This document shows positions 18,859-28,284 of a stretch of 54,468 nucleotides of DNA, piece after piece. How positions within the stretch are numbered: the first letter of the stretch is position 1; the number at the start of each line of letters is the position of its first letter. The notes under the pieces are model-generated. The model made no database searches, was not told the origin of the DNA, and saw nothing but the letters and a program-made list of their open reading frames with translations. A program made the translations under genes and the position numbers. The stretch is from Methyloversatilis sp. Its GTDB lineage: Bacteria > Pseudomonadota > Gammaproteobacteria > Burkholderiales > Rhodocyclaceae. The stretch spans positions 1-54,468 of the forward strand of contig JAEUNO010000016.1 in the NCBI GenBank assembly GCA_016791045.1, given 5' to 3'.

Positions 18859-20013
18859 TCAATCCGTTTCCTTGCGCTTGCGCTCGTTGTTCAGATGGAA
18901 GGCACCGTCGACCACGATGCGCTGCCCCTCGGTCAGTCCGGACATCACCGGCCGCACCTCGCCGATCGCCTGGCCGAGCTTGACCGGCGTCATGCGGTAC
19001 TGGCCGGGCGCCACTTCGACGAACACCTGGTCGCTGTCGCTTTCGCGCACGACGGCCTTGCCCGGCACGGCAAGCCGCTTGGTCGGACGGGTTTCGATCA
19101 GCACGGTGGCCAGCATGGCGGGCTTGAGCGAGCGGTCGCTGTTGTCCAGTTCGCTGCGCACGGTGACGGTCCGGGTGACCGGATCGACGGTGTCGGCGAT
19201 GTAGATCAGCTTGGCGGTCAGCTGCTGGCCGAGCGACGGAATTTCGACCTGGATGTTCTGGCCCGCCTGCACCTGGCCGGCCTGCTGCTCCGGCACTTCG
19301 GCTTCGACCCATACGCGCGACAGGTCGGCGATGGAAAAAAGCACTTCGCTGGGCTGCACCACCTGACCCTGGGTGACCTTGCGCTCGACGACCGTGCCCG
19401 CCATGGTCGCGACGACCGGCGATACCGAATTGATGGCGCCGGTTTCCGACAGCTTTTCGATCGCCTTGTGCGACAGGCCCAGCACGCGCAGCTGGTCGGC
19501 CGCGGCGCGCTGCTCCGACAGCGAAATGGCCAGTTCGCTTTCGCGCCGCTGCAGCTCGGCGCTGCCGATCACGTCGGCATCGAGCAGCTGGCGGGCGCGA
19601 TCGACGCTGCGCTGGTTCAGCTGCGCCTGGGCGCGTGCCTTCATGTAGGCGAGCTGGGCGGCGCCCAGTTCGGTGCTGTTGAGCACCGCCAGCGTCTGGC
19701 CGATCTTCACCTGCTGGCCCAGCATGGCCTGCAGTTCGCTGATGCGGCCGGTGACGGTGGCACCGATGCGGGTGATGCGCTGTTCGTCGAAATCGACCTG
19801 ACCGGCCACGCGCAGCATGTCGGACAGTTCGACGCTGGTCACTTCACCCAGCTGGATGATGCGGGTCAGGTTTTCGCCGGCCGCCACCAGATTGGGGTCG
19901 GCCGGCGCGGCGGCCTTGGTCGGTTCGGCCTTGTCGGCTTCGCCGCAGCCGGCAAATATCAGGGAGGCGCCAAGCAGGCTGGCGTAGAGCAGCGGACGGG
20001 TGATTGAAGTCAT
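18859..20013 (-). CDS. RND efflux periplasmic adaptor (CzcB-like)
   Basis: The 384-residue membrane fusion protein has a lipoprotein signal (LYASLLGASLIFAGCGEAD, lipobox F-A-G-C). It then has a barrel-sandwich/lipoyl half (GATVTGRISELQAMLGQQVKIGQTLAVL), a helical hairpin (about residues 115-175) and the beta-barrel with VWVEAEVPEQQAGQV. It connects the pump to the outer-membrane channel. No His-rich N-terminal metal-binding segment is seen, unlike some CzcB proteins. It is followed by the pump gene after 48 bp. Confidence 0.92.
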   Translation of the reverse strand: MTSITRPLLYASLLGASLIFAGCGEADKAEPTKAAAPADPNLVAAGENLTRIIQLGEVTSVELSDMLRVAGQVDFDEQRITRIGATVTGRISELQAMLGQQVKIGQTLAVLNSTELGAAQLAYMKARAQAQLNQRSVDRARQLLDADVIGSAELQRRESELAISLSEQRAAADQLRVLGLSHKAIEKLSETGAINSVSPVVATMAGTVVERKVTQGQVVQPSEVLFSIADLSRVWVEAEVPEQQAGQVQAGQNIQVEIPSLGQQLTAKLIYIADTVDPVTRTVTVRSELDNSDRSLKPAMLATVLIETRPTKRLAVPGKAVVRESDSDQVFVEVAPGQYRMTPVKLGQAIGEVRPVMSGLTEGQRIVVDGAFHLNNERKRKETD

Positions 20014-20068
20014 GTTCGGTCCAGGATCTTGATGATTGGAATGGGTAGCGGAGCGGGCAGGCGGCGCG

Positions 20069-21292
20069 TCAGCGCACTGCGCTGAGCCGCTCGATCTCGA
20101 CCACGGCGGCGCTCAGGTCATAGCGCGCGCTGATCAGTTCGTTGCGCACCGCGCGGAATACGCGCTGTGCGTCGAGGAAGTCGAGAATGCCGCGCTCGCC
20201 GAACCGGTAGGCGGCTTCGGCCACCTTCAGTGCGGCTTCGGCTTCGCGCACGATGCCGGTCTCGAGTGCGCTGACCTGATTGCGCGACAGTTCGAACTGG
20301 CGGTAGGCGGCATCGAGCTGCTGCTGCAGCTGGAATAGCCGGTTGTCCAGCTGCAGCCGGGTGCGCTCGACCTGCGCGCCGGCCTGGGCGATCTGGCCCT
20401 GACGACGATCGAAGATCGGGATGGTCACGGCAACGCCGATGCGATTGGCTTCATATTCCGGATCGCGATCGCGCGCCAGCTTGAGCGACACGTCCGGCAT
20501 GCGGCGCAGCTTTTCCAGTTCGCGCTGCTCGGTGAAGCGGTCGATCTCGGCCTTCAGGCGGAAGATTTCCGGGTTGCGCGCCAGCATGTCGTCGCGCAGC
20601 TGACCCAGCGGCGGGAGCTCGGCGTCGCGTGCCAGCTCGCCCTGCAGGTCGAAATCTTCCGGCAGCTGACCGGCCACCAGCGCGCGCAGCCGGGCCTTGG
20701 CCTGCACGATGCGCAGCACCGCAGCGTCGGCATTCTTCTGCGCGGTCAGCAGTTCGGTGTCGGCGCGGATCAGTTCATAGCGCGGCGCCTCGCCGGTATT
20801 GACGCGCACTTCGACCCGGTTGCGGATCGAGCGCGCCAGTTCGAGGTCTTCCTGCGCGGCGCGCAGCTCGTCCTGATAGCGGATGACCAGGTAGTAGTTC
20901 TGCTTCAACTGCGCCAGCAGGTCGATTTCGAACGACTGCACGCCGGACTGCGCCGACACCACGCCGGCTTCGGCGACGCGCAGCCGGGCGTCGCGCTGCG
21001 ACGGGTAATCGAAGCGCTGCGACAGGCCTATCGTGCCGAGCGAACCGGGCGCGAGATTGGGGCCGCGCGAATTCCGGTCGCCGCCCATCACTTCCAGCTC
21101 CGGATTGGGATAGGCGCGCGCAGTGAGGGTGTCGGCGCGACTGACCTCGACATCGGCCCGCGCGGCACCCAGCGAAGGATTCGATTCCAGCGCCAGCGCC
21201 TTCAGTTGTTCCAGCGTGTAAGGCTCGGCGGCGTGCGCCACCTGCACGCAAAGGCCGATGACGGCCAACAAGGCAATTGCTTTTGTTTTCAT
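20069..21292 (-). CDS. Outer-membrane efflux channel, TolC/CzcC family
   Basis: The 407-residue protein has a signal peptide (MKTKAIALLAVIGLCVQVAHA) and two OEP repeats with the typical start YTLEQLKALALESNPSLGAARADVEVSRA. A long helical region follows, ending with GILDFLDAQRVFRAVRNELISARYDLSAAVVEIERL. It forms the trimeric outer-membrane duct of the tripartite pump. The start at 21292 puts the signal peptide at the N-terminus. A frame opening 18 codons earlier is less likely. The length is normal for CzcC. Confidence 0.92.
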   Translation of the reverse strand: MKTKAIALLAVIGLCVQVAHAAEPYTLEQLKALALESNPSLGAARADVEVSRADTLTARAYPNPELEVMGGDRNSRGPNLAPGSLGTIGLSQRFDYPSQRDARLRVAEAGVVSAQSGVQSFEIDLLAQLKQNYYLVIRYQDELRAAQEDLELARSIRNRVEVRVNTGEAPRYELIRADTELLTAQKNADAAVLRIVQAKARLRALVAGQLPEDFDLQGELARDAELPPLGQLRDDMLARNPEIFRLKAEIDRFTEQRELEKLRRMPDVSLKLARDRDPEYEANRIGVAVTIPIFDRRQGQIAQAGAQVERTRLQLDNRLFQLQQQLDAAYRQFELSRNQVSALETGIVREAEAALKVAEAAYRFGERGILDFLDAQRVFRAVRNELISARYDLSAAVVEIERLSAVR

Positions 21293-21412
21293 GGATCTGC
21301 GTAGTGATTTCGATGGACAGGACTGGCTGCGTGCACGTCCGGCCACGCAACTGTGTAACGGTCTGGGGCACCGGGCGGCGCCCGGCGCATGGCATCCCCG
21401 CAGGGCGCCCGA

Positions 21413-21748
21413 TCAGGCGAGCCGGGGCGGCCGCAACAGAACCTGCGCCGGTTCGGGCTGCTGTTGCGCGAATATTTCGCTGTCCAGCGCCGGGCGCGTT
21501 GAAAAGGACCTGCCGGGAATGATGTGGGCCGCGACCGGATCGGTCGGGTCACCCGCGATACTGAGAAAATGGCTCAACGCACTGTGCGGATCAAGCGGCA
21601 CATCGAGTGAGGCTTCGACGCCGGTGCATGTTTCGCACCCGAACGGTGCATCGAAACTGTCGTCAACGGCGGTATCCGCGCTCGTCCAGAGGGACGACAG
21701 CGCGATCAACATCAAACCGATGAACAGCAGTGTACGTGCGAGAACCAT
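21413..21748 (-). CDS. Small exported CxxC protein, first gene of the efflux operon
   Basis: The 111-residue protein has an N-terminal hydrophobic segment (LARTLLFIGLMLIALSSLW), a short CETC motif in FGCETCTG near residue 37, and a polar tail. The start ATG at 21748 has a strong GGAGG six bases upstream. A longer frame to 21820 lacks this. It is followed by the channel gene after 120 bp. The CxxC pair could bind metal or form a disulfide in the periplasm. I know no family. The position suggests an accessory role in metal handling, which is inference. Confidence 0.65.
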   Translation of the reverse strand: MVLARTLLFIGLMLIALSSLWTSADTAVDDSFDAPFGCETCTGVEASLDVPLDPHSALSHFLSIAGDPTDPVAAHIIPGRSFSTRPALDSEIFAQQQPEPAQVLLRPPRLA

Positions 21749-21906
21749 AGAGGCCTCCGAGTCGTGGCGTCGGTCAAAAGTTCCTTCCCCTGGCGCGCCG
21801 CCTATTTTGCAGTGCACCACGATACAGCATCAAGCACCATCCATGCCGGCCACCCGGCCAGCTTTGCTAAACTATGCCAGCTGTTCTCCCACACCGGTAA
21901 ACCTAC

Positions 21907-23052
21907 ATGCTGAAGTTGTTGCGCTGCACCGCATTTGTCCTTCCCGTCCTGAGCGTACTGATGCCGTCTCCCGCCGTCGCAGACCTGATTCCGCCACCGC
22001 AGCCGGATGCGAAGGCGTGGCTGCTGGTCGACCATGATTCCGGCGCCGTCATGGCCGAATCGCGGCCGGACGAACAGGTCGAGCCGGCTTCGCTCACCAA
22101 GCTGATGACGGCCTATCTGACTTTCAAGGCCCTCAAGACCGGTCAGCTCAAGCCGGACCAGGCCGTGCCGGTCAGCGTGAAGGCCTGGAAGACCGGCGGC
22201 TCGAAAATGTTCATCGCACCGGATCGCCCGGTCACCGTGGAAGAACTGCTCAAGGGCATGATCATCCAGTCCGGCAATGACGCCTGTGTTGCACTGGCCG
22301 AAGTCATTGCCGGTTCGGAAGAAGCGTTCGCGCAGATGATGACGCGCGAAGCGCAGCGCCTCGGCATGACCGGTACGCAGTATCGCAACGCCAACGGCCT
22401 GACGGAAGCCGGACATTTCACGACCGCGCGCGACCTGTCGCTGCTGGCGCGGGCGCTGATCCGCGACTTTCCGGAGTACTACGGGCTGTATTCGACGCTC
22501 GACTACACCTACAACAACATCAAGCAGGGCAACCGCAACCGCCTGCTGACGATAGACCCGAGCGTGGATGGCCTGAAGACCGGCTTCACCGATGCCGCCG
22601 GCTGGTGCCTGGTGTCGTCGGCGAAGCGCGACGGGCGTCGCGTGGTGTCCGTGCTGCTCGGTGCGCCGAACGAGAACGGCCGCATCGAATCGTCGCGCGC
22701 ACTGCTGAACTACGGCTTCAACGCCTACGAGAATGCGAAGCTCGCGTCGGCCGGCGAGGCACTCGGCCAGCCCGCTGTATACAAGGGTGCAACGGCGCAG
22801 GTCACGGTCGGCCCGGCCAGCGACGTGGTGCTGACGCTGCCGCGCGGCCAGGCGGCCAAGGCCACGCGCGACATCGTGCTGACCACGCCGGTGATCGCGC
22901 CGGTCGCCGTCGGCCAGCCACTGGGCACGATGAAGCTGCTGCTCGACGGCCAGCCGGTCGGCGAAGTGGCGCTGGTGGCGCAGACGGCGGTCGAGGAAGG
23001 CGGTTTCTTCCGCCGCATCTGGGACACGATACGACTGTGGTTCGGCTGGTGA
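21907..23052 (+). CDS. dacC: D-alanyl-D-alanine carboxypeptidase (PBP5/6 type)
   Basis: The 381-residue low-molecular-weight PBP trims the terminal D-Ala from peptidoglycan stem peptides in the periplasm. It has a signal peptide (about 1-25), catalytic S62-LTK65 (SLTKLM), S122-G-N124 and K224-TG (LKTGFTDAAGW). The C-terminal PBP5 domain ends with an amphipathic helix FFRRIWDTIRLWFGW, which anchors it to the membrane. DacA and DacC cannot be told apart by eye, so the symbol is provisional. It is divergent from the efflux operon and is followed by ybeD-lipB-lipA, a common arrangement. Confidence 0.94.
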   Translation: MLKLLRCTAFVLPVLSVLMPSPAVADLIPPPQPDAKAWLLVDHDSGAVMAESRPDEQVEPASLTKLMTAYLTFKALKTGQLKPDQAVPVSVKAWKTGGSKMFIAPDRPVTVEELLKGMIIQSGNDACVALAEVIAGSEEAFAQMMTREAQRLGMTGTQYRNANGLTEAGHFTTARDLSLLARALIRDFPEYYGLYSTLDYTYNNIKQGNRNRLLTIDPSVDGLKTGFTDAAGWCLVSSAKRDGRRVVSVLLGAPNENGRIESSRALLNYGFNAYENAKLASAGEALGQPAVYKGATAQVTVGPASDVVLTLPRGQAAKATRDIVLTTPVIAPVAVGQPLGTMKLLLDGQPVGEVALVAQTAVEEGGFFRRIWDTIRLWFGW

Positions 23053-23061
23053 CACGCTGAC

Positions 23062-23322
23062 ATGACCGACAGCCTGCTCGAATTTCCAACCGACTTTCCG
23101 CTGAAGATCATGGGCGAGCGCCATGACGACTTCGCGCAGGAAATGGTCGATGTGGTGCTGCGCCACGCGCCGGACTTCGTGCCGGCCAGCCTGGAAATGC
23201 GGCCGTCTTCGGGCGGGCGCTACATCAGCCTGACCGCGACCATCCGCGCCACGTCGCGCGAACAGCTCGATGCGCTGTACCGCGAACTGAGCAGTCACCC
23301 GATGGTGAAAGTGGTGCTGTGA
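23062..23322 (+). CDS. ybeD: DUF493 family protein YbeD
   Basis: The 86-residue protein has the DUF493 pattern: [17 protein letters not shown] at the start, [38 protein letters not shown] at the end. The fold is ACT-like. The biochemical role is unknown. It lies in the conserved place between dacA/C and lipB, and its stop overlaps the start of lipB by four bases, which implies co-translation. Confidence 0.92.
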   Translation: MTDSLLEFPTDFPLKIMGERHDDFAQEMVDVVLRHAPDFVPASLEMRPSSGGRYISLTATIRATSREQLDALYRELSSHPMVKVVL

Positions 23323-23960
23323 CGGCACAGGTCGTGCCGCTCGGACGGGCCGGCTACCGCGAGGTGTTCGACGCGATGAAGGCGTACAACGCACGCGCCG
23401 CCGCGGAACACCTGCCGGACCAGTTCTGGCAGGTCGAACACCCGCCGGTGTTCACGCTCGGGCTGGCCGGCAAGCGCGAACACCTGCTGCGCGACATCGG
23501 CGTACCGGTGGTCGAATCCGACCGCGGCGGCCAGATCACCTACCACGGCCCCGGCCAGGTCGTGATCTACACGCTGCTCGACCTGAAGCGCGCCGGCCTC
23601 GGCGTGCGCGAACTGGTCAACCGCATCGAGCAGGCGGTCATCGACCTGCTCGCCGGCCACGGCATCGACGCCCGGCGGCGCGCCGGCGCACCCGGCGTCT
23701 ATGTCGGTCCGGCCGGTGACGACGCCAAGATCGCCGCGCTCGGCCTGCGCGTGAAGCATGGCCACACGTATCACGGCGTGTCGCTCAACGTCGATATGGA
23801 TCTTTCACCGTTTGCCGCGATCAACCCGTGCGGCTACAGTGGATTGCGCGTGACACAGACGCGCGACCTCGGCATCGATCTCCCACCGGAGGCGATCTGC
23901 CGGCAACTGACCGACGCGCTACAGCGCGCCCTCTACCCGACAGGCACGACACCGCCATGA
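23319..23960 (+). CDS. lipB: Octanoyl-ACP:protein N-octanoyltransferase LipB
   Basis: LipB (213 residues) moves octanoate from ACP to the lipoyl domains of 2-oxoacid dehydrogenases and GcvH, the first step of lipoate synthesis. Signatures are [12 protein letters not shown], the [16 protein letters not shown] motif and the catalytic region [13 protein letters not shown] with the acyl-thioester Cys; the partner Lys is in [13 protein letters not shown]. The GTG/ATG overlaps at both ends show coupling with ybeD and lipA. Confidence 0.96.
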   Translation: MTAQVVPLGRAGYREVFDAMKAYNARAAAEHLPDQFWQVEHPPVFTLGLAGKREHLLRDIGVPVVESDRGGQITYHGPGQVVIYTLLDLKRAGLGVRELVNRIEQAVIDLLAGHGIDARRRAGAPGVYVGPAGDDAKIAALGLRVKHGHTYHGVSLNVDMDLSPFAAINPCGYSGLRVTQTRDLGIDLPPEAICRQLTDALQRALYPTGTTPP

Positions 23961-24919
23961 CCGACACCACCTACGACCCGACCCACAAGCAGAAGGGTTC
24001 GCTGAAGACCGCCCGCATCCCGATCAAGGTGGTGCCGGCGGAAACGCTGCGCAAGCCGGACTGGATCCGAGTGCGCGCCGCGCGCCCGGACAGCCGCTTC
24101 GGAGAGATCAAGCAGATCCTGCGCGAACACGACCTGCACACGGTGTGCGAAGAGGCGAGCTGTCCGAACATCGGCGAGTGCTTCGGCAAGGGCACGGCCA
24201 CCTTCATGATCATGGGCGACAAGTGCACCCGCCGCTGCCCGTTCTGCGACGTCGGCCATGGCCGGCCCGACCCGCTGGATGTCGACGAGCCGGAAAAGCT
24301 GGCGAAAACCATCGCCGCGCTGAAACTGAATTACGTGGTGATCACCAGCGTGGACCGCGACGACCTGCGCGACGGCGGCGCCCAGCACTTCGTCGATTGC
24401 ATCCGCGCCGTGCGCACCCACTCGCCGCGCACCACCATCGAAGTGCTTGTGCCCGACTTCCGCGGCCGGCTCGATGTAGCGCTGGGCATCCTGAACGCCG
24501 CGCCACCGGACGTGATGAACCACAACCTCGAATCGGTGCCGCGGCTGTACGCACAGGTGCGGCCGGGTTCCGACTATGCGCATTCACTGCGCCTGCTCAA
24601 AGAGTTCCGCGCGCTGCACCCGGACGTGCCGACCAAGAGCGGCCTGATGCTCGGTCTGGGCGAAACCGACGACGAAATCCTGCAGGTGATGCGCGACCTG
24701 CGCGCGCACGACGTGCAGATGCTCACGCTGGGCCAGTACCTGCAACCCTCCGGCGGCCACCTGCCGGTGCTGCGCTACGTGCATCCGGACGGATTCGCGA
24801 TGTTCGAACGCGAAGCGAACGCCATGGGCTTCACCCACGCCGCCTGCGGCCCGATGGTGCGCTCCAGCTACCACGCCGACCAGCAGGCGCACGCCGCCGG
24901 TGTCGAAATCGACCGCTGA
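23957..24919 (+). CDS. lipA: Lipoyl synthase LipA
   Basis: LipA (320 residues) is a radical-SAM enzyme that inserts two sulfurs into the octanoyl chain. Both iron-sulfur sites are visible: the auxiliary cluster cysteines in [12 protein letters not shown] and the radical-SAM CxxxCxxC in [13 protein letters not shown]. The C-terminal RSSYHADQ motif that ligates the auxiliary cluster is also there. The start ATG at 23957 overlaps the lipB stop. An earlier in-frame start would lie inside lipB. Confidence 0.97.
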   Translation: MTDTTYDPTHKQKGSLKTARIPIKVVPAETLRKPDWIRVRAARPDSRFGEIKQILREHDLHTVCEEASCPNIGECFGKGTATFMIMGDKCTRRCPFCDVGHGRPDPLDVDEPEKLAKTIAALKLNYVVITSVDRDDLRDGGAQHFVDCIRAVRTHSPRTTIEVLVPDFRGRLDVALGILNAAPPDVMNHNLESVPRLYAQVRPGSDYAHSLRLLKEFRALHPDVPTKSGLMLGLGETDDEILQVMRDLRAHDVQMLTLGQYLQPSGGHLPVLRYVHPDGFAMFEREANAMGFTHAACGPMVRSSYHADQQAHAAGVEIDR

Positions 24920-24980
24920 CCGTCCCGGTGGGCGCGTTGACCTGCTGGGCTCCACTGTGCGGCTCCCCTGCAGGTACTCC

Positions 24981-25010
24981 CCTGTAGGAGCGACGCCCCC
25001 GTCGCGATCA
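24981..25010. repeat. REP-like palindrome (GTAGGAGCGACG...CGTCGCGA)
   Basis: The sequence CTGTAGGAGCGACGCCCCCGTCGCGA contains the stem GCGACG/CGTCGC and the GTAGGAGCG head known from repetitive extragenic palindromes of Pseudomonas, Xanthomonas and relatives. It sits in the 226-bp gap between the convergent lipA and the DNA ligase gene and may help to stop transcription. Nothing else in this gap looks functional. Confidence 0.6.
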
Positions 25011-25145
25011 GTGCCTTGATGGTCGCCGTGCGAAGTGCATATCGCGGCGAGGGCAGCGCGGGGGTTTCGGCGAGTACTGCGCGCTGCCCGCGGTGCCGGT
25101 CGGCCATGCAGGGCCAACCGTGGATCGCCGGCCCCGCTCGGGACG

Positions 25146-25988
25146 CTACGGCAGGTCGCGCACCCGAACGAACACCGGGAAGCGCGGCAGGCCGCGGGGG
25201 GTCAGTTCGCGATAACGGTAGGTCACCTGTGCACCGATGGCCGGCGGCGCGGCGCGTGCCGCGTCGCTCAAACCGCTGCCGATGCGAAAGCGCCGGCCTT
25301 CGGCGTCCATCACCTCGAGCGCGCCGAGCCGGCCGCGATGCCGGCCCTTGCCCGGCACGTGGCCGGTCACGGTCGCTTCGGCGTCGAGAAAGGGCGTGAG
25401 CTTGAGCAGGGCATCGCTGCGGCCGGCGGTCCACAGCGCGTCGGCCCGGTGCAGCATCAGCCCTTCGCCGCCACCGGCGACCACCTCGTTGAAGCGCACT
25501 GCCAGTTCGGCCCGGTCGGCGACGCGCCACTGCGGCACGACCTGCAGCCAGGGCAGGCCCGCGTCGGCGACGATGCGGGTCAGGCGCTCAAGACGCTGGC
25601 TGAAGTCACCCGGTGCGCCCGGCAGGTCGAACAGCAGGTAGCGCACCGGCTGCCAGTCGGCGTCGTCCGGCACATCGCGTCGAACAATGCCAGACAGCAC
25701 ATCGAAGCGGCCGCGGGCGATCCACAGTTCGCCATCCAGCGGGTGCGCAGGCAAGGACGCGGAGAACCAGGCCGGTGCCGCAATCGGCCGCCCGCTGCGA
25801 AAGCGCAGCACCCGCCCGTCCCACACGGCGCGCACCCCGTCCAGCTTTTCGCTGACCCAGTAGGCGGCCGGATCGATGCCGTCGTGATGGCGCTGCGCGT
25901 GCATCAGCGCCGGCGGCTCTGCCAGCGCGGCCTGCATCGACAACAGTGCGCACAGCACAAGGCGCAGCCATGCGGGCAGGCGGACCAT
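25146..25988 (-). CDS. ligE: Exported ATP-dependent DNA ligase (LigE type)
   Basis: The 280-residue protein has an N-terminal signal peptide (LRLVLCALLSMQAALA) followed by a minimal ATP-dependent ligase. The adenylated Lys is K48 in motif I (SEKLDGVRAVW). Other nucleotidyltransferase motifs include DGELWIARGRF, GEGLMLHR and LLKLTPF, and an OB-fold follows. There is no helix-rich N-domain. Such small exported ligases (Lig E) are found in Gram-negatives and have been linked to the periplasm and natural transformation. It stands alone between convergent lipA and a divergent PEP-CTERM gene. Confidence 0.88.
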   Translation of the reverse strand: MVRLPAWLRLVLCALLSMQAALAEPPALMHAQRHHDGIDPAAYWVSEKLDGVRAVWDGRVLRFRSGRPIAAPAWFSASLPAHPLDGELWIARGRFDVLSGIVRRDVPDDADWQPVRYLLFDLPGAPGDFSQRLERLTRIVADAGLPWLQVVPQWRVADRAELAVRFNEVVAGGGEGLMLHRADALWTAGRSDALLKLTPFLDAEATVTGHVPGKGRHRGRLGALEVMDAEGRRFRIGSGLSDAARAAPPAIGAQVTYRYRELTPRGLPRFPVFVRVRDLP

Positions 25989-26190
25989 GCCGGCGATTCC
26001 TCGGGAAGCGGGACGCCAAGCTTAACCCGGTGATGCCTTTGGCATCAACGCGGCGCGACCTTCGATGGCTGAAGGTGACATTGCATCTGACGGCGTACCG
26101 GCTGCGTAGACGTCGCGAGCCTGACCGTGTCGCCGACACGGGTCCGGTTCCCGCATGACGCAGTCACCCCACAACACTCCGGAGGTTCAA

Positions 26191-27018
26191 ATGAAAGCTT
26201 CAACCCTGTTTGCACCGGCTGTCCTCGCAGCCGCCCTGTCGTTCGGCCACGCCGCGAATGCCGCCGTCAATGTCACGCTGCAGCCGGACGAAGCGTCCAG
26301 CGAAGACGTGTTCATCTACGAATTCGGCATCGACGGCGTGTTCGGCATTCCGGCGCCGCGCCGCACCAATCTCGACACGACCACGCTGTCGGCGCTGAAC
26401 CCGCCGGCCGCCGTGCCCTTCGGCAACTTCCTCGGCACGTCGGACACCGACCCGCGTTTCGGCGAAGGCGGCGTCGAGCGGGCGCACGACACCAAAACCC
26501 TGATCCGCTTCGACCTCGGGCTGCTGAACCTGACGTCCGCCGGCGTCGGCAGTGCGACGATCAACCTGTATGGCGTGCCGTCGCTGTCGCCGTTCGAAAG
26601 CCCGAGTGCCGAACATCCGGTCACCACCGACCTGTTCCAGGTGCTGAACGCGTGGAACGAAAGCAGCGTGACCTGGGAAACGGCGCCGATGACCGCCATG
26701 GCGGCCAGTTCGAGCACGGTGCAGAGCAGCGTGAATGGCTGGGTCAGTTTCGATGCCACGGCGCTGGTGCGCAGCTGGCTCGACAATCCGTCGGCGAACT
26801 ACGGTGTGCTGCTGGCGCAGCGCGGCGTGGTGGAATTCGATGTTGACGGCAACAGCCGCTACGTCGGCGCGCTGTATGCGTCGTCGGCGTCGGCCGATGC
26901 CTCGCTGCGTCCCTTCCTGCAGATCAGTGCGGTGCCGGAACCGTCGTCGGTGCTGATGATGGGCGCCGGTCTGGGTCTGCTGCTGATGGTGGCGCGTCGC
27001 CGTCGCGACAGGGCCTGA
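26191..27018 (+). CDS. DNRLRE-domain PEP-CTERM protein
   Basis: The 275-residue protein has a signal peptide (residues 1-22, ending HAANA) and a DNRLRE-type beta domain (LIRFDLGLLNL, WNESSVTWETAP, FDATALVRSWL). It ends VPEPSSVLMMGAGLGLLLMVARRRRDRA: a PEP motif, a membrane helix and an Arg cluster. Exosortase would cut at this signal and release or anchor the protein at the cell surface or in the matrix. The start at 26191 has a perfect GGAGGT eight bases upstream; an earlier start at 26155 lacks one. Confidence 0.9.
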   Translation: MKASTLFAPAVLAAALSFGHAANAAVNVTLQPDEASSEDVFIYEFGIDGVFGIPAPRRTNLDTTTLSALNPPAAVPFGNFLGTSDTDPRFGEGGVERAHDTKTLIRFDLGLLNLTSAGVGSATINLYGVPSLSPFESPSAEHPVTTDLFQVLNAWNESSVTWETAPMTAMAASSSTVQSSVNGWVSFDATALVRSWLDNPSANYGVLLAQRGVVEFDVDGNSRYVGALYASSASADASLRPFLQISAVPEPSSVLMMGAGLGLLLMVARRRRDRA

Positions 27019-27050
27019 ACGCCGTTGCAGCACGAAGCCGTGCGCGTCGG

Positions 27051-27428
27051 TCAGCGACCGTCGCGCAGGCTGTCGATGACCGCCATGTTCTGTTCGATCA
27101 GCCGATTGCATTCGTCGCTGCGCCGCTCGAAACCGGCGTCCAGCGCGGCGGCACCCGCCGGGTCGGCACGTCTTTCGGCCAGCGCCTTGCGCTCGGCATT
27201 CAGCGTGGCCGACGTGACCGCACGGTCGGCCAGGCGCATGGCCAGTTGCAGCTGATTCCTGCTCGCATAGCCCAGTCGCGATGCACGCGACGGATCGCCG
27301 GCCGCGGCCGCATCGGCAAACGCAGCGGAGCAGGTTGCCAGCTGATTGGCGAGCGACTGCCGCGGGTCATCGGCTGCGCTGCAGGCGAAGGACACGGCGC
27401 ACAGCAACATCGCGAAGGTCGTTTTCAT
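27051..27428 (-). CDS. Small periplasmic protein of unknown function
   Basis: The 125-residue protein has a signal peptide (MKTTFAMLLCAVSFACSA) and a helical body rich in Ala, Arg and Leu with two cysteines (ATCSAAF and DECNRLIEQN). It resembles small lysozyme-inhibitor-like or DUF1311-like secreted proteins only in general character; I cannot assign it. The start at 27428 is chosen for its signal peptide. It lies next to a converging PEP-CTERM gene. Confidence 0.6.
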   Translation of the reverse strand: MKTTFAMLLCAVSFACSAADDPRQSLANQLATCSAAFADAAAAGDPSRASRLGYASRNQLQLAMRLADRAVTSATLNAERKALAERRADPAGAAALDAGFERRSDECNRLIEQNMAVIDSLRDGR

Positions 27429-27582
27429 GGGTGCGCTCCGCAGGGATCGAGCGCGCAAGAATAGTCGGCGCCCGCGCCGGTCAGCCGGCGGCGCGCACGG
27501 TCGGGCAAATGTCACCGCAGGCGGGGGAGAAGTCGGGCGATCGGTGGCACCGGCCATCCCGGCTGCACGGGTCAGCGGCCAT

Positions 27583-28284
27583 TCACTCGCCCAGATAGGC
27601 GGCGCGTACGGCGGGATTGTCGAGCAGCTCGGCCGACGCGGCGGCCAGCGTGATGCGCCCGCTGTCCATGACATAGCCGCGGTCGCACAGCGACAGTGCA
27701 AGGCGCGCGTTCTGTTCGACCAGCAGCAGGGTGACGCCGTCGCGCGCGATGTCGCGGATGACGCCGAACACGGTATCGACCATGACCGGCGACAGGCCCA
27801 TCGACGGCTCGTCGAGCAGCAGCAGGCGCGGCCGGCTCATCAATGCGCGACCGATGGCGACCATCTGCTGTTCGCCGCCGGACAAGGTGCCCGCGGTCTG
27901 ACCGGCGCGTTCCTTGAGCCGGGGCAGCAGCGTGTAGACGCGATCGAGGTCGGCCGCGATGGCGGCGCGGTCGTCGCGCGCGTAGGCACCCATGTCGAGG
28001 TTTTCGCGCACCGACAGGCGGGCGAACACGCCGCGGCCTTCCGGCACCAGCGCCAGACCGCGACCGACCAGCGTGTGCGGCGGGGCATGCGAAATGTCGC
28101 CGCCGTCGAAACGCACTTCGCCGCCGGCCGGCAGCATGCGCGCGAGCGCCTTCAGCGTGCTGGTCTTGCCGGCGCCGTTGGCGCCGATCAGCGCCACCTG
28201 CTCGCCGGCCGCGATATCGAGATCGATGCCCTTGACCGCCCGGATGCCGCCGTAGTGCACGGTCAGCCCGCGTACCTGCAGCAT
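27583..28284 (-). CDS. livF: Branched-chain amino-acid ABC transporter ATPase LivF
   Basis: LivF (233 residues) is one of two ATPases of the high-affinity Leu/Ile/Val-type importer. Walker A is GANGAGKTS, the ABC signature is LSGGEQQMVAIGRAL, and Walker B is LLLLDEPSMGLSP, followed by the switch His. The start at 28284 overlaps the livG stop by one base (TGATG). The substrate may be another amino acid or amide; the family includes urea and amide transporters. Confidence 0.94.
   Translation of the reverse strand: MLQVRGLTVHYGGIRAVKGIDLDIAAGEQVALIGANGAGKTSTLKALARMLPAGGEVRFDGGDISHAPPHTLVGRGLALVPEGRGVFARLSVRENLDMGAYARDDRAAIAADLDRVYTLLPRLKERAGQTAGTLSGGEQQMVAIGRALMSRPRLLLLDEPSMGLSPVMVDTVFGVIRDIARDGVTLLLVEQNARLALSLCDRGYVMDSGRITLAAASAELLDNPAVRAAYLGE

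Noticed and set aside
17278-20007. A 909-codon open frame on + across the RND pump and adaptor genes
   Set aside because: It is antisense to two well supported genes and has the His/Asp/Gln/Arg-rich composition typical of mirror frames in GC-rich DNA.
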